64,000 nt of DNA, from NCBI RefSeq assembly GCF_036697405.1, contig NZ_JBAHWA010000011.1, positions 35,662 through 99,661 on the forward strand. Direction: 5' to 3'. Shown here piece after piece: positions 24,743-34,289 of this stretch (positions are counted from its first letter, which is position 1; each line of letters begins with the position of its first letter). The notes under the pieces were generated by a model. It was not told the origin of the DNA. It saw nothing but the letters and a program-made list of their open reading frames with translations, and searched no databases. The position numbers and the translations under genes are program-made. The stretch comes from Lysobacter sp036697405 (GTDB lineage Bacteria; Pseudomonadota; Gammaproteobacteria; Xanthomonadales; Xanthomonadaceae).

Positions 24743-27205
24743 ATGACGTACCGCTCGCACGCGCTGTATGGCGCGATCCTTGTCGCGCTCGTTTCAAGTG
24801 ATGCCCTGGCCGGACCCGCCGGTCAGGCGCAGGCCACGGATCCCGCGCAGCCGCAAACGCCCGCGGCCGCCGCGCCGCAACAACCCGCGCCGCAGGAAGG
24901 CGCGGCCAAGACGCTCGACACCGTCATCGTCACCGGCACCAAGCGCGAGACGCCGCTGCAGAGGACGCCGGTGGCGATCAGCGCGCTCAACGCCGACACG
25001 CTCGAAAAGGAGCGGGTGATGACCGTGCAGGACATCACCAAGCTGGTGCCGAGCATGCAGGCCACGCGGCAGGGCGATCACGACGTGGTCACCATGACCC
25101 TGCGCGGCATCGGCAACGACCAAGCCAAGACCGAATACGCCGATCCGGAAGTGGCGATCTTCGTCGACGGCGTGTATTCGCCACGCGCCGAGGCCGCCGC
25201 CGGCCTGCTGCTGGACGTCGAGGCCGCGGAAGTGCTGCGCGGCCCGCAGGGCACGCTGTGGGGCCGCAATTCCACGGTCGGCGCGGTCAATTTCCGCACC
25301 GCCAAGCCGGAGATCGGCAGCTACTTCGGCAGCGCCCAGCTGAGCGTCGGCAACTACAACGCGGTGGGCGCGCGCGCGGTGGTCAATCTGCCTATCACCG
25401 ACACCTTCGCGATGCGCCTGGCGCTGGCGCAGGAACAGCACGACGGCTATGTCGACTATCAGAACCCGGTCGGCCAGATCCCCTCGGTGGACGCGCAGCG
25501 CATCGCGTATGCGGCGGCCGGCGGCGATCCGGCCACGTTCCGGCCGATCAATCCGAACCAGTACGTCACCGGCGGCGACAAGTACAACGCCCAGAACCAG
25601 GCCGCCGCGCGCGTGAGCGCCTTGTGGCAACCCAACGAGGCCTTCAGCTGGAACCTGGCGCTGGAATACTTCCGCGACCGCGGCACGCCCAGCATGAACC
25701 TGATGCAGCGGCCGCGCGCCGGCCAGGATTTCTGGTCGGCGCTGATCGACACCGCGCCCTACATCGAACGCGATTCCTATGCGCTGCGCAGCCGCATGGA
25801 CTGGGACATCAACGACGGCCTGCGCCTGTCCTACATCGCCGGCTTCGGCAAGTTCGAGGGCCGCTCCACCTACGACCAGGACAGCGGCGTGCTGGTGCCG
25901 ACCTGCTTCGCCTGCGGCCCCGCTCAGTACCAGGAAGACCGCACCAACGATTCCGAGTACGAGAGCACCAGCCACGAGTTCAATCTGGCCTCGACCGGCG
26001 AACGGACCGTGGACTGGATCGTCGGCCTGTACTACGCCGCCGAGAAGAACTCGATCCGCTTCGACATCCCGATCTTCAACGGCACCCAGGACGGCACCGT
26101 GGCCTGGCAAGGCTCGTTCATCCAGCCCAAGGAAACGGTGGATTCCTACGCCGCATTCGGCCAGGCCACCTGGAACGTCGGCGACAACTGGCGCCTGACC
26201 GCGGGCGCGCGCTACACCGACGACAAGAAGCGCAACGTCGGCGGCCGCGGGTGGGGCTGGGCCTACGACCCGACCGTGCCGCAGGTGCCGATCTCCCCGG
26301 GCACCTATCCCAGCCCCGGTAACGGATTCAACATCTCCACCGTCAACGACGGCGAGTACGGCCACAGCCAGGTGACCTGGCTGGCGCGCACCGATTTCGA
26401 CGTCGGCCAGAACGGCCTGCTCTACGCCAGCGTCTCCACCGGCTACAAATCCGGCGGCCTGCAGGACGGCGGCGCGACCTACGAGCACGAGGAGCTGACC
26501 AACTACGAGATCGGCGGCAAGTTCAGCTTCCTGGAAGGGCGGGTGACCTGGAACAGCGCGATCTACTACATGGACTTCGAGAACTTCCAGCTGTCCGCGC
26601 CGGTCACCTTCCCCGACGGCAATCGGGGCCTGGGCTTCAATAACGTGGAGGGCAGCACCAAGGTCTGGGGTTACGAGAGCGAACTGTCGGCGCTCATCGG
26701 CGACAACGACCGCGTCAACCTGACGGTTTCGGGTATTCCGAAGAAGGAACTGGGCAGGCTGCTGTACGCGGGCAGCAACGACTACCAGGGCCTGCCGGCG
26801 TGTCCGCCGGAATCGGGCATCAGCAACTGCATGAACGTGAGCGGCAACGAGTTGCCGCATGCGCCGGACTTCGCCCTGACGCTGATGTGGGAACACGAGT
26901 TCCACCTCGGCAACGGCGGCACGCTGACGCCGCGGCTGACCGCCCACTACGAAACCGAAACCTGGCTGAGCGTGTTCAATCTCGGCAGCGAAGACCAGCA
27001 GGAGGCCTACGGCCGCGGCGACTTCTCGCTGCGTTACGAGGAGCCCGAGCGGCGTTGGTGGGCCGGCCTGTACGTGCAGAACTTCACCGACGAGAAGACG
27101 CGCACCGCGGCGGGCCGGTTCAGTCCCGGCGGCGGGCAGTACCTGTGGGTCTCGCAGTACCTGCCGCCGCTCACCTACGGGGTGAATTTCGGTCTGCATT
27201 TCTGA
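24743..27205 (+). CDS. TonB-dependent outer-membrane receptor
   Basis: 820 residues. A signal peptide ends near ALVSSDALA. A TonB box DTVIVTGTKR leads a plug domain (about residues 60-175) with IFVDGVYSPR and VEVLRGPQGTLWGRNSTVGAVNF-like sequence, followed by a beta-barrel with a C-terminal aromatic strand ending GVNFGLHF. ATG 24743 follows AGAGGG. The gene lies behind the LacI-controlled promoter and before GH3 and symporter genes, so it probably takes up an oligosaccharide (for example a beta-glucan fragment) across the outer membrane. The substrate is inferred from context. Confidence 0.92.
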   Translation: MTYRSHALYGAILVALVSSDALAGPAGQAQATDPAQPQTPAAAAPQQPAPQEGAAKTLDTVIVTGTKRETPLQRTPVAISALNADTLEKERVMTVQDITKLVPSMQATRQGDHDVVTMTLRGIGNDQAKTEYADPEVAIFVDGVYSPRAEAAAGLLLDVEAAEVLRGPQGTLWGRNSTVGAVNFRTAKPEIGSYFGSAQLSVGNYNAVGARAVVNLPITDTFAMRLALAQEQHDGYVDYQNPVGQIPSVDAQRIAYAAAGGDPATFRPINPNQYVTGGDKYNAQNQAAARVSALWQPNEAFSWNLALEYFRDRGTPSMNLMQRPRAGQDFWSALIDTAPYIERDSYALRSRMDWDINDGLRLSYIAGFGKFEGRSTYDQDSGVLVPTCFACGPAQYQEDRTNDSEYESTSHEFNLASTGERTVDWIVGLYYAAEKNSIRFDIPIFNGTQDGTVAWQGSFIQPKETVDSYAAFGQATWNVGDNWRLTAGARYTDDKKRNVGGRGWGWAYDPTVPQVPISPGTYPSPGNGFNISTVNDGEYGHSQVTWLARTDFDVGQNGLLYASVSTGYKSGGLQDGGATYEHEELTNYEIGGKFSFLEGRVTWNSAIYYMDFENFQLSAPVTFPDGNRGLGFNNVEGSTKVWGYESELSALIGDNDRVNLTVSGIPKKELGRLLYAGSNDYQGLPACPPESGISNCMNVSGNELPHAPDFALTLMWEHEFHLGNGGTLTPRLTAHYETETWLSVFNLGSEDQQEAYGRGDFSLRYEEPERRWWAGLYVQNFTDEKTRTAAGRFSPGGGQYLWVSQYLPPLTYGVNFGLHF

Positions 27206-27351
27206 CCGGCGCCCGGCTTCCCGTGCCCGCGCCGCGGGCGCGCGGAGGCCGGGGCGCGCATCGCACTCGATCCTGGTGCCGCGTCGCGCATGGGCGCGCG
27301 GTGTAACGGGCTGCCCGGCGCATGGCCCGCACGGACCTTTTGGAGCACGGT

Positions 27352-29928
27352 TTGAAGATCGCATCGAGCAACCCGCGGGCGAGCGCCGCGACCCTGCGCC
27401 GCGGGCTGGCCCTGGCCGTGGCGCTGGGATTGACCGCCGGCCCCGGCATCGCCGAAGACACGCCCGCCGGCGGCCGCATCCATCCCGAACGCTGGCCCGC
27501 GCCGGCGCGCCCCTTGCCGGCCGATCCTGCGCTGGAAGCGCGCATCGACGCGCTGCTGGGCACGATGACGCTGGAAGAGAAAGTCGGCCAGATCGTGCAG
27601 GGCGACATCTCCAGCCTCACCCCCGAAGACGTACGCCGCTACCGGCTGGGCTCGGTGCTGGCCGGCGGCGGCTCCGACCCGGGCGGCAAATACAACGCGA
27701 CGCCGGCGGAATGGCTGGCGCAGGCCGACGCGTTCTACGAGGCCTCGATGGACACCCGCGGCGGCGGCAAGGCGATCCCGATCCTGTACGGCATCGATGC
27801 GGTGCACGGCCAGAGCAACGTGGTCGGCGCCACCGTATTCCCGCACAACATCGGCCTGGGGGCGGCGCGCAATCCGGAGCTGATCCGCGAGATCGGCCGC
27901 ATCACCGCGGTCGAGACGCGCACCACCGGCATGGAATGGGCGTTCGCGCCGACCGTCGCGGTGCCGCAGGACGACCGCTGGGGCCGCAGCTACGAAGGTT
28001 ATTCGGAAGATCCCAAGCTGGTGGCCAGCTATGCCGGCGCGATGGTCGAAGGCCTGCAGGGCAAGGTCGGCGCCAAGGAGTTCCTGGACGGCGCGCACGT
28101 GATCTCCTCGGTCAAGCATTACCTGGGCGACGGCGGCACCCGCGACGGCAAGGACCAGGGCGATGCGCAGGTCAGCGAGTCCGTGTTGCGCGATGTGCAC
28201 AACGCCGGCTATCCGCCGGCCATCGCGGCCGGTGCGCAGGCGGTGATGGCGTCCTTCAGCAGCTACTGGGGCGTGAAGCTGGCGGGCCACAAGCCGCTGA
28301 TCACCGACGTGCTGAAAGGGCGCATGAACTTCGACGGCTTCGTCGTCACCGACTGGAACGCGCACGGCCAGATCGCCGGTTGCGACAACGCGCGCTGCCC
28401 GGCGACGGTGAACGCCGGCATCGACCTGGTGATGGCGCCCGACAGCTGGAAGCCCTTCTACGAGAGCACGCTGGCCGCGGCGAAGGCGGGCACGATTCCG
28501 CTGGCCAGGCTGGACGACGCGGTGCGGCGGGTGCTGCGGGTGAAATTCCTGCTCGGCCTGTTCGAGGCCGGCAAGCCGTCGCAGCGCAGGCTGGGCGGCC
28601 GATTCGAACTGCTGGGCGCGCCCGAACACCGCGCCGTCGCGCGCCAGGCCGTGCGCGAATCGCTGGTGCTGCTGAAGAACCAGCGCGGCACGCTGCCGTT
28701 GGACCCGGGCAAGAAGCTGCTGGTCGCCGGCGACGGCGCCGACAGCATGGCCAAGCAGAGCGGCGGCTGGACCTTGACCTGGCAGGGGACGGGCACCACC
28801 CGCGCCGATTTCCCCAACGGCCAGACCATCTGGGAAGGCCTGGAGGACGCGGTGCAGGCCGCCGGCGGCAGCGCCGAGCTCGCGCCCGACGGCCGCTACC
28901 GCAGCAAGCCCGACGCCGCGATCGTGGTGATCGGCGAGAACCCGTACGCCGAGTTCCAGGGCGACCTGCCGACCTTGCTGTACAAGCCCGGCGACGACGG
29001 CGACCTGCAGCTGATCCGAAAGCTGAAGGCCGACGGCATCCCGGTGTTGACGGTGTTCCTCAGCGGCCGCCCGCTGTGGGTGAACCGCGAGATCAACGCC
29101 TCCGACGCCTTCGTCGCGGCCTGGCTGCCCGGCAGCGAGGGCGGCGGCATCGCCGACCTGCTGCTGCGGGCGCCCGATGGCCGCGTCCGCCACGACTTCA
29201 AGGGCAAGCTGAGCTTCTCCTGGCCGCGCCGCGCCGATCAGTACGCCAACAACATCGGCCAGCAGGACTACGACCCGCAGTTCCCCTACGGTTACGGCCT
29301 GAGCTATGCCGACAAGGGCGATCTCGCGGCCTTGCCGGAAACCGCCGGCGTATCGCTCGCGCAGGCGCAGCCGGGCCTGTACTACGCGCTCGGCATGCTG
29401 GCGCCGGGCTTGTCGATGGCGTTGCAGACCGCGGACCAGCCCGCGATGGACATCGCGACCCTGCCGGCGGCATCGCCGGGCGGCGCCATCCGTGTCGCGG
29501 CGGTCGACCATCGGCGCCAGGAGGACGCGCGCCGGGTGAGCTGGACCGGCTCGGCGCCCGCCCGCATCTCCTTGATCGCGGATGTCGCCAAGGACCTGAC
29601 GCGCGAGGCCAACGGCGACGTGCAACTGGCGCTGACGCTGCGCGTCGACGCGCCGCCGCAAGGCGATGTGGCGGTGAGCCTGGCCTGCGGCGAAGCCTGC
29701 GGCGCGAGCTTGCCGCTGCGCGAGTCGTTGGCCGCGTTGCCGGTCGGCCAATGGACCACGTTCGGCATGCCCTTGAAATGCTTCGCGCTGGCGGGCGCGG
29801 ATCTGTCGAAGGTGACAGGCCTGTTGACGATCGAGACCGGCGCGCCCTTGCAGCTGTCGTTCTCGCGCATCGCCCTGGTTCCGCAGGGCGAAGCGGAGCG
29901 GACGCTCGAATGCAGGACCCGCAGGTGA
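27352..29928 (+). CDS. Glycoside hydrolase family 3 exported beta-glucosidase/exo-glucanase
   Basis: 858 residues. A signal peptide (ALAVALGLTAGPGIA) precedes the GH3 N-terminal TIM barrel with the nucleophile Asp in VTDWNAHG and the KH motif VKHYLGDGG. The alpha/beta sandwich domain follows (VLLKNQRGTLPL). The C-terminal 190 residues look like the galactose-binding-like ExoP extension. The frame is open to an ATG at 27322, but TTG 27352 has GGAG 6 nt upstream and puts the signal peptide right after it, so I chose it. It hydrolyses beta-glucosidic links from non-reducing ends; the preferred link is unknown. Confidence 0.9.
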   Translation: MKIASSNPRASAATLRRGLALAVALGLTAGPGIAEDTPAGGRIHPERWPAPARPLPADPALEARIDALLGTMTLEEKVGQIVQGDISSLTPEDVRRYRLGSVLAGGGSDPGGKYNATPAEWLAQADAFYEASMDTRGGGKAIPILYGIDAVHGQSNVVGATVFPHNIGLGAARNPELIREIGRITAVETRTTGMEWAFAPTVAVPQDDRWGRSYEGYSEDPKLVASYAGAMVEGLQGKVGAKEFLDGAHVISSVKHYLGDGGTRDGKDQGDAQVSESVLRDVHNAGYPPAIAAGAQAVMASFSSYWGVKLAGHKPLITDVLKGRMNFDGFVVTDWNAHGQIAGCDNARCPATVNAGIDLVMAPDSWKPFYESTLAAAKAGTIPLARLDDAVRRVLRVKFLLGLFEAGKPSQRRLGGRFELLGAPEHRAVARQAVRESLVLLKNQRGTLPLDPGKKLLVAGDGADSMAKQSGGWTLTWQGTGTTRADFPNGQTIWEGLEDAVQAAGGSAELAPDGRYRSKPDAAIVVIGENPYAEFQGDLPTLLYKPGDDGDLQLIRKLKADGIPVLTVFLSGRPLWVNREINASDAFVAAWLPGSEGGGIADLLLRAPDGRVRHDFKGKLSFSWPRRADQYANNIGQQDYDPQFPYGYGLSYADKGDLAALPETAGVSLAQAQPGLYYALGMLAPGLSMALQTADQPAMDIATLPAASPGGAIRVAAVDHRRQEDARRVSWTGSAPARISLIADVAKDLTREANGDVQLALTLRVDAPPQGDVAVSLACGEACGASLPLRESLAALPVGQWTTFGMPLKCFALAGADLSKVTGLLTIETGAPLQLSFSRIALVPQGEAERTLECRTRR

Positions 29929-30054
29929 GCCGCGCTACGCGGAGTTCCTAGACATCGTTCCGGCCCGCCGTTCCGGACCAGCGGAATGGCGGAGCCGTCC
30001 TGTAGCCAATCCTCCCCGCGACCGCGGGCGGGCGCCGCACTGAGGGGGTAAGCC

Positions 30055-31617
30055 TTGAAACTGTCGACCTTGGACCTGACGATCCTGGTGGTCTACCTGA
30101 TCGGCATATTCGCGCTCGCGCAATGGGTGTCGCGCGAGAAGCAAGGCCACAAGAAGTCCGCCAGCGACTACTTCCTCGCCAGCAAGGCGCTGCCGTGGTG
30201 GGCGATCGGCGCGTCCCTGATCGCCGCCAACATCTCCGCCGAGCAGATCATCGGCATGTCGGGTTCCGGCTACGCGATCGGTCTGGCGATCGCCTCGTAC
30301 GAATGGATGGCGGCGGTGACGCTGCTGATCGTCGGCAAGTTCTTCCTGCCGGTGTTCCTGCGCAACCGCATCTACACGATGCCGCAGTTCCTGGAACAGC
30401 GTTACGGCCACCGCATACGCACGCTGATGGCGGTGTTCTGGCTGGGCCTGTACGTGTTCGTCAACCTGACCTCGATCCTGTGGCTGGGTTCGATCGCGGT
30501 CAGCCAGGTGACCGGCATCGACCCGATGGCGGCGCTGGTGCTGCTGGGCGCGTTCGCGCTGGCCTATCAGTTGTACGGCGGCCTCAAGGCGGTGGCCCTG
30601 ACCGACATCGTGCAGGTGTGCCTGCTGGTGCTGGGCGGCTTGTCGGTGACTTTCCTGACCCTGTCGCGCATCGGCGACGGCGACCTGATCGCCGGCTACC
30701 GCGAACTGGTCGCGGCGCATCCCGGCCATTTCGAGATGATCCTGAGCAAGGACAACCCGTTCTACAAGGACTTGCCCGGCATCAGCGTCCTGGTCGGCGG
30801 CATGTGGATCATGAACATCAGCTACTGGGGCTTCAACCAGTACATCATCCAGCGCGCGCTCGCCGCCAAGGACCTGGGAGAGGCGCAGAAAGGCGTGATC
30901 TTCGCCGCCTTCCTGAAGCTGCTGATGCCCTTGGTGGTGGTGGTGCCGGGCATCGCCGCGGTGGTGCTGGCGCCCGACCTGGCCAAGCCCGATCAGGCCT
31001 ATCCGACGATGATGGACCTGCTGCCCACCGGCGTGCTCGGCCTGGTGTTCGCCGCCCTGGTGGCGGCGATCGTGGCGTCGCTGGCGTCGAAGATCAATTC
31101 GATCGCGACCATCTTCACCCTCGACTTCTACGCCAAGCGCGCGCGCAACGACGACCAGGCGCACCTGGTCCGCGTCGGCCGCATCGCCGCCGCGGTCGCG
31201 GTGCTGCTGGCGATCCTCAGCGCGCGGCCGCTGCTGGGCAGCTTCGACCAGGCGTTCCAGTACATCCAGGAATACACCGGCTTCTTCACCCCGGGCATCG
31301 TGGTGATCTTCGTGCTGGGCCTGTTCTGGAAGCGCGCCAACGAGGCCGGCGCGCTGGCCGCGGCGGTCAGCTCGTTCGTGCTGTCGATCGTCTTGAAGCT
31401 GGCCTGGCCGGCGCTGCCGTTCATCGATCGCGTCGGCCTGGTGTTCCTGGCCGCATTGGCGCTGGCGGCGGTCGTCTCGCTGATCACGCCCAGGCAGAAG
31501 GAGGGCAGCGACCTGATCCGCGTCGACGATGTCGACTACGGCACCCCGGCGAGCTTCAATATCGGCGCCCTGGGCGTGATCGCGATCCTGGTCGCGCTCT
31601 ACGCCGTGTACTGGTAG
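30055..31617 (+). CDS. Sodium:solute symporter, SLC5/SSS family (sugar)
   Basis: 520 residues with about 14 hydrophobic segments. The SSS signatures SASDYFLASKALPWWAIGASLIAANISAEQIIGMSGSGYAIG and YQLYGGLKAVALTDIVQ are evident, and WGFNQYIIQRALAAK matches the sodium/glucose and galactose group. The start is TTG at 30055 with AGGGGG upstream; no ATG is better placed. It follows the GH3 gene by 126 bp on the same strand and probably imports the monosaccharide released by it. The MFS transporter on the other side of lacI may do the same for a larger sugar. Confidence 0.9.
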   Translation: MKLSTLDLTILVVYLIGIFALAQWVSREKQGHKKSASDYFLASKALPWWAIGASLIAANISAEQIIGMSGSGYAIGLAIASYEWMAAVTLLIVGKFFLPVFLRNRIYTMPQFLEQRYGHRIRTLMAVFWLGLYVFVNLTSILWLGSIAVSQVTGIDPMAALVLLGAFALAYQLYGGLKAVALTDIVQVCLLVLGGLSVTFLTLSRIGDGDLIAGYRELVAAHPGHFEMILSKDNPFYKDLPGISVLVGGMWIMNISYWGFNQYIIQRALAAKDLGEAQKGVIFAAFLKLLMPLVVVVPGIAAVVLAPDLAKPDQAYPTMMDLLPTGVLGLVFAALVAAIVASLASKINSIATIFTLDFYAKRARNDDQAHLVRVGRIAAAVAVLLAILSARPLLGSFDQAFQYIQEYTGFFTPGIVVIFVLGLFWKRANEAGALAAAVSSFVLSIVLKLAWPALPFIDRVGLVFLAALALAAVVSLITPRQKEGSDLIRVDDVDYGTPASFNIGALGVIAILVALYAVYW

Positions 31618-31783
31618 CCGGCTGCGCCGACCGCGCCGGCCTGTGCGGCGGCGGATGCCGCCCGCGCGCCGGAATGTTTTTCTCGGTCGGCTCGCGTCGG
31701 CGCGGGGCATTCATGCGCCACGCCGGTGCCGGTAGCGGGCGCCGGCGCTTTAGAATGCTCCGACGACAGGCAAGGAGCTGCTG

Positions 31784-32410
31784 ATGCGCAAGGGTCAGGG
31801 AAGAGTGGTCATGGCGGTCGCCGCGCTGGTTCTGATGTTCGGCGGCGCGGCCGACGCCATCGACAGCCGCGGCGCGGTGCGCGCGGCCAATGCCTGGACG
31901 CGGTTCTCGCCGGGCGACGACATCCAGTTCGACCACCGGGCGAAGCATGTCCATATCGCGGATCTCGACCGCGATGGCGTGGAGGAGGTCGTCTATCTGC
32001 AGACGGCGACCTGCATCGGCGCGGGGTTCGACTGCAACAACGAAGTCACGGTGATGACCCCGTTGCGAGAGGACGATCCGCGCGTGCGCAACAACCGTCC
32101 GTTTTTTAGCGACGCCACGATCGCGCGTATTCGGCGGACCGTGCCGGGCGCCTACGTCGGGGATGCGTCCTTGCAGGTGCCGGGCGACGTGCGCACGCTG
32201 GCGATCGTCGGCGATCGTATCCAGGTCACGTTCGACGTCGCGCGCGATTCGCCGATCTGCAATCGCTCCCACGGCCCCCGCGTCAACAATCCTTGCCCGG
32301 AACCGGGGCGCTACCGCTGGACGCTGTCCTGGCGGCCGGGCGCGCTGTCGAAGACGCGCGAGGTCTCCTTGGGCAGGGGCGGCAAGGCAGCGACGCCGGG
32401 CGCGCGCTAG
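31784..32410 (+). CDS. Secreted protein of unknown function with Asp-rich metal-binding-like segment
   Basis: 208 residues. A signal peptide (VAALVLMFGGAADA) is followed by HIADLDRDGVEEVVYL, which resembles the calcium-binding loops of FG-GAP or EF-hand-like repeats but occurs once. Two cysteine pairs (CIGAGFDCNN, CNRS...CPEP) suggest disulfides. ATG 31784 has AAGGAG 6 nt upstream. I recognise no family. The neighbours (sugar symporter upstream, sterol-desaturase-like gene downstream) do not suggest a role. Confidence 0.75.
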   Translation: MRKGQGRVVMAVAALVLMFGGAADAIDSRGAVRAANAWTRFSPGDDIQFDHRAKHVHIADLDRDGVEEVVYLQTATCIGAGFDCNNEVTVMTPLREDDPRVRNNRPFFSDATIARIRRTVPGAYVGDASLQVPGDVRTLAIVGDRIQVTFDVARDSPICNRSHGPRVNNPCPEPGRYRWTLSWRPGALSKTREVSLGRGGKAATPGAR

Positions 32411-32529
32411 GCGCCCGCGCTTCATCTTCCATCGGCGACGATTCGTCGCGCGCAGGATGCGTGGTTTGTTCAAGCCGCGCGGGTGTCGTGGGCGCCAGCA
32501 TGCGGGCTCCATGATCGCCCGGAGCGAAG

Positions 32530-33426
32530 ATGAAACGCTGGATCCTGCGCCTGTACGCCCCCGTGTTCCTGCTCGGCTTCGTCGGCACGGCCGCGTGGTG
32601 GGTAGGGCATCGCCACGGCGACGCGCTGTGGCTGCTGCCGCTGCTGAGCCTGGCGGCGCTGCTGTCTTTCCTGGCCGAACACCTGTGGCCCTACGACGCC
32701 GGCTTCAACCGCAGCCACGGCGACCGCGCGCGCGATGCGACGCACGCGCTGGTCAACGAGGGCCTGAATCTGCTGTCGATCGGGCTGATCCCGCTGCTGG
32801 CGGGGTGGCTGCCGTGGCAGTGCTGGCCCAGCCACTGGCCGTTCGCCATCCAGCTGTTGCTGGCCATCGTCGGCGCCGATTTCGGCCTCACCCTGATGCA
32901 CTACGCCAGCCACCGCATCGGCTGGCTGTGGCGCCTGCATGCCGTGCACCACAGCGTGAGCCGCATGTACGGGTTCAACGGCCTGATGAAGCACCCGCTG
33001 CACCAAGCGCTCGAGGCGGTGGGCGGGGTCTTGCCGCTGCTGTTGCTGGGCATGCCCTATCCGCTGGCGGCGGTGCTGGCGTTCGCCATCGCGATCCAAC
33101 TGCTGCTGCAGCACGCCAACATCGATCTGCGGCCCGGCCCGCTCGGGCGCCTGATGGCCTGGGCGCCGCTGCACCGCTTCCACCATCTGCGCTACGGCCG
33201 CGCCGGCGACGTCAACTTCGGCCTGTTCTTCACGGTCTGGGACCGTTTGCTGGGCACGGCCTTCGATGCGCCCGCTTATCGCCTGGGCGGTCGCGATCTG
33301 GGCATAGGCAGCCAGCCCGACTATCCGCGCGATTATCTGGGCCAGTTGCTGGCGCCGTTTCGCGATCTGCCGGCAGGGCAGGCGCCGCCGTTGCCGGCGG
33401 AACTCGCCCGCGCCGCCAAGCGCTAG
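32530..33426 (+). CDS. Sterol desaturase / fatty-acid hydroxylase family membrane protein
   Basis: 298 residues, about five hydrophobic segments. The di-iron histidine boxes are HYASH near residue 138, HAVHHS near 148, and HRFHH near 217, the pattern of the sterol desaturase/fatty acid hydroxylase family. It likely oxidises a membrane lipid or hydrocarbon chain. The ATG is at 32530. Its TAG stop overlaps the stop of the convergent AraC gene in the palindrome CTAG. The exact lipid substrate is not predictable. Confidence 0.88.
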   Translation: MKRWILRLYAPVFLLGFVGTAAWWVGHRHGDALWLLPLLSLAALLSFLAEHLWPYDAGFNRSHGDRARDATHALVNEGLNLLSIGLIPLLAGWLPWQCWPSHWPFAIQLLLAIVGADFGLTLMHYASHRIGWLWRLHAVHHSVSRMYGFNGLMKHPLHQALEAVGGVLPLLLLGMPYPLAAVLAFAIAIQLLLQHANIDLRPGPLGRLMAWAPLHRFHHLRYGRAGDVNFGLFFTVWDRLLGTAFDAPAYRLGGRDLGIGSQPDYPRDYLGQLLAPFRDLPAGQAPPLPAELARAAKR

Positions 33427-34106
33427 GCCTGCAAGCGCAGCTCGCGCAGCTGCGCGGCGCCGATGCCGAACATGCGCCGCAAGCTGCGCGACAGGTGGGC
33501 GAGGTCGGCGAAGCCGGCGGCGTGCGCGCTGGCGGTGAGGCTGTCGCCGGCAAGCAGGCGCAGCAGGGCCTGGTGCAGGCGCCGCCACAGCACCCAGCCG
33601 CGCAGGGTGATCGCCAGATCGGACTGGAAACGCCGGTGCAGTTGGCTGGTCGACAGGTGCGCGGCCTGGGCGATGTCGGCGGCCGCGACGCTGTCGGGCA
33701 GGCGCGCGCCGATCTCGGCGATGGCCGCCTGCAGGCGCCGGTCCAGCGGCTGTGCACGGCACAGGCCGGCCAGGCGCGGTTGCAGCGCCGGCAGGCGCGC
33801 CGGCAACTGCGGCAGTTGCCGCAGCACCGCCTCGATGTCGGCGTGGCCGGGCTCGAGGAACACCGTGCAGCCCTCGGCCGGTGCGGCGAGCACCGCATGC
33901 GCCTGGAACGAGGGCAGCCACAGGCGCTGGGCCTGCCTGCGTTCGCCGCCGATCTCCACCACCCAGGGCTCGGCGTCGCTGAGCAGCAGTTGATGGGCGT
34001 AGTGCGCATGGCGCAGGCTGCCGCCGGCGCGCCCCTGCAGCGCCGCCACGTGCTCGCCCAGCAGCAGGGTTCCGGTCCAGGCGCTGGAAGTGGGCAGGGC
34101 GGGCAT
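33423..34106 (-). CDS. AraC-family transcriptional regulator
   Basis: 227 residues from ATG 34106. The N-terminal cupin-like sensor region (about residues 10-110) precedes the C-terminal double helix-turn-helix with ADIAQAAHLSTSQLHRRFQSDLAITL and ASAHAAGFADLAHLSRSLRRMFG, the AraC/XylS signature. The frame is open further upstream but that stretch looks non-coding. It is convergent with the sterol-desaturase gene and divergent from the methyltransferase at 34290, either of which it might control. Confidence 0.85.
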   Translation of the reverse strand: MPALPTSSAWTGTLLLGEHVAALQGRAGGSLRHAHYAHQLLLSDAEPWVVEIGGERRQAQRLWLPSFQAHAVLAAPAEGCTVFLEPGHADIEAVLRQLPQLPARLPALQPRLAGLCRAQPLDRRLQAAIAEIGARLPDSVAAADIAQAAHLSTSQLHRRFQSDLAITLRGWVLWRRLHQALLRLLAGDSLTASAHAAGFADLAHLSRSLRRMFGIGAAQLRELRLQA

Positions 34107-34289
34107 GCGGGCGTCGTGCGGGGTTCGCGGTCGGTCGATTGTGGCCGATCGCCGCTCCGGGAAGAACGGCCCGTCCGCCCATCGGGCCTGGCGTCCATGC
34201 GGCGATGCGGACGCGGAGCGAACGAAGCCCCCTGCGCGACCCGCGGCGGCATCCTCTATCCTGCGCGCCACCGCCCGATCCGCGATTCG

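Noticed and set aside
24794..27364. 856-residue open frame antisense to the TonB receptor
   Set aside because: Shadow frame with repetitive composition; the plus-strand receptor has clear domains.
27175..29751. 858-residue open frame antisense to the GH3 gene
   Set aside because: No recognised domain or ribosome-binding site; opposite to a clear GH3 enzyme.
32163..34289. Long plus-strand frame running into the methyltransferase
   Set aside because: Upstream part overlaps the sterol-desaturase gene and is antisense to AraC; no conserved residues before ATG 34290.
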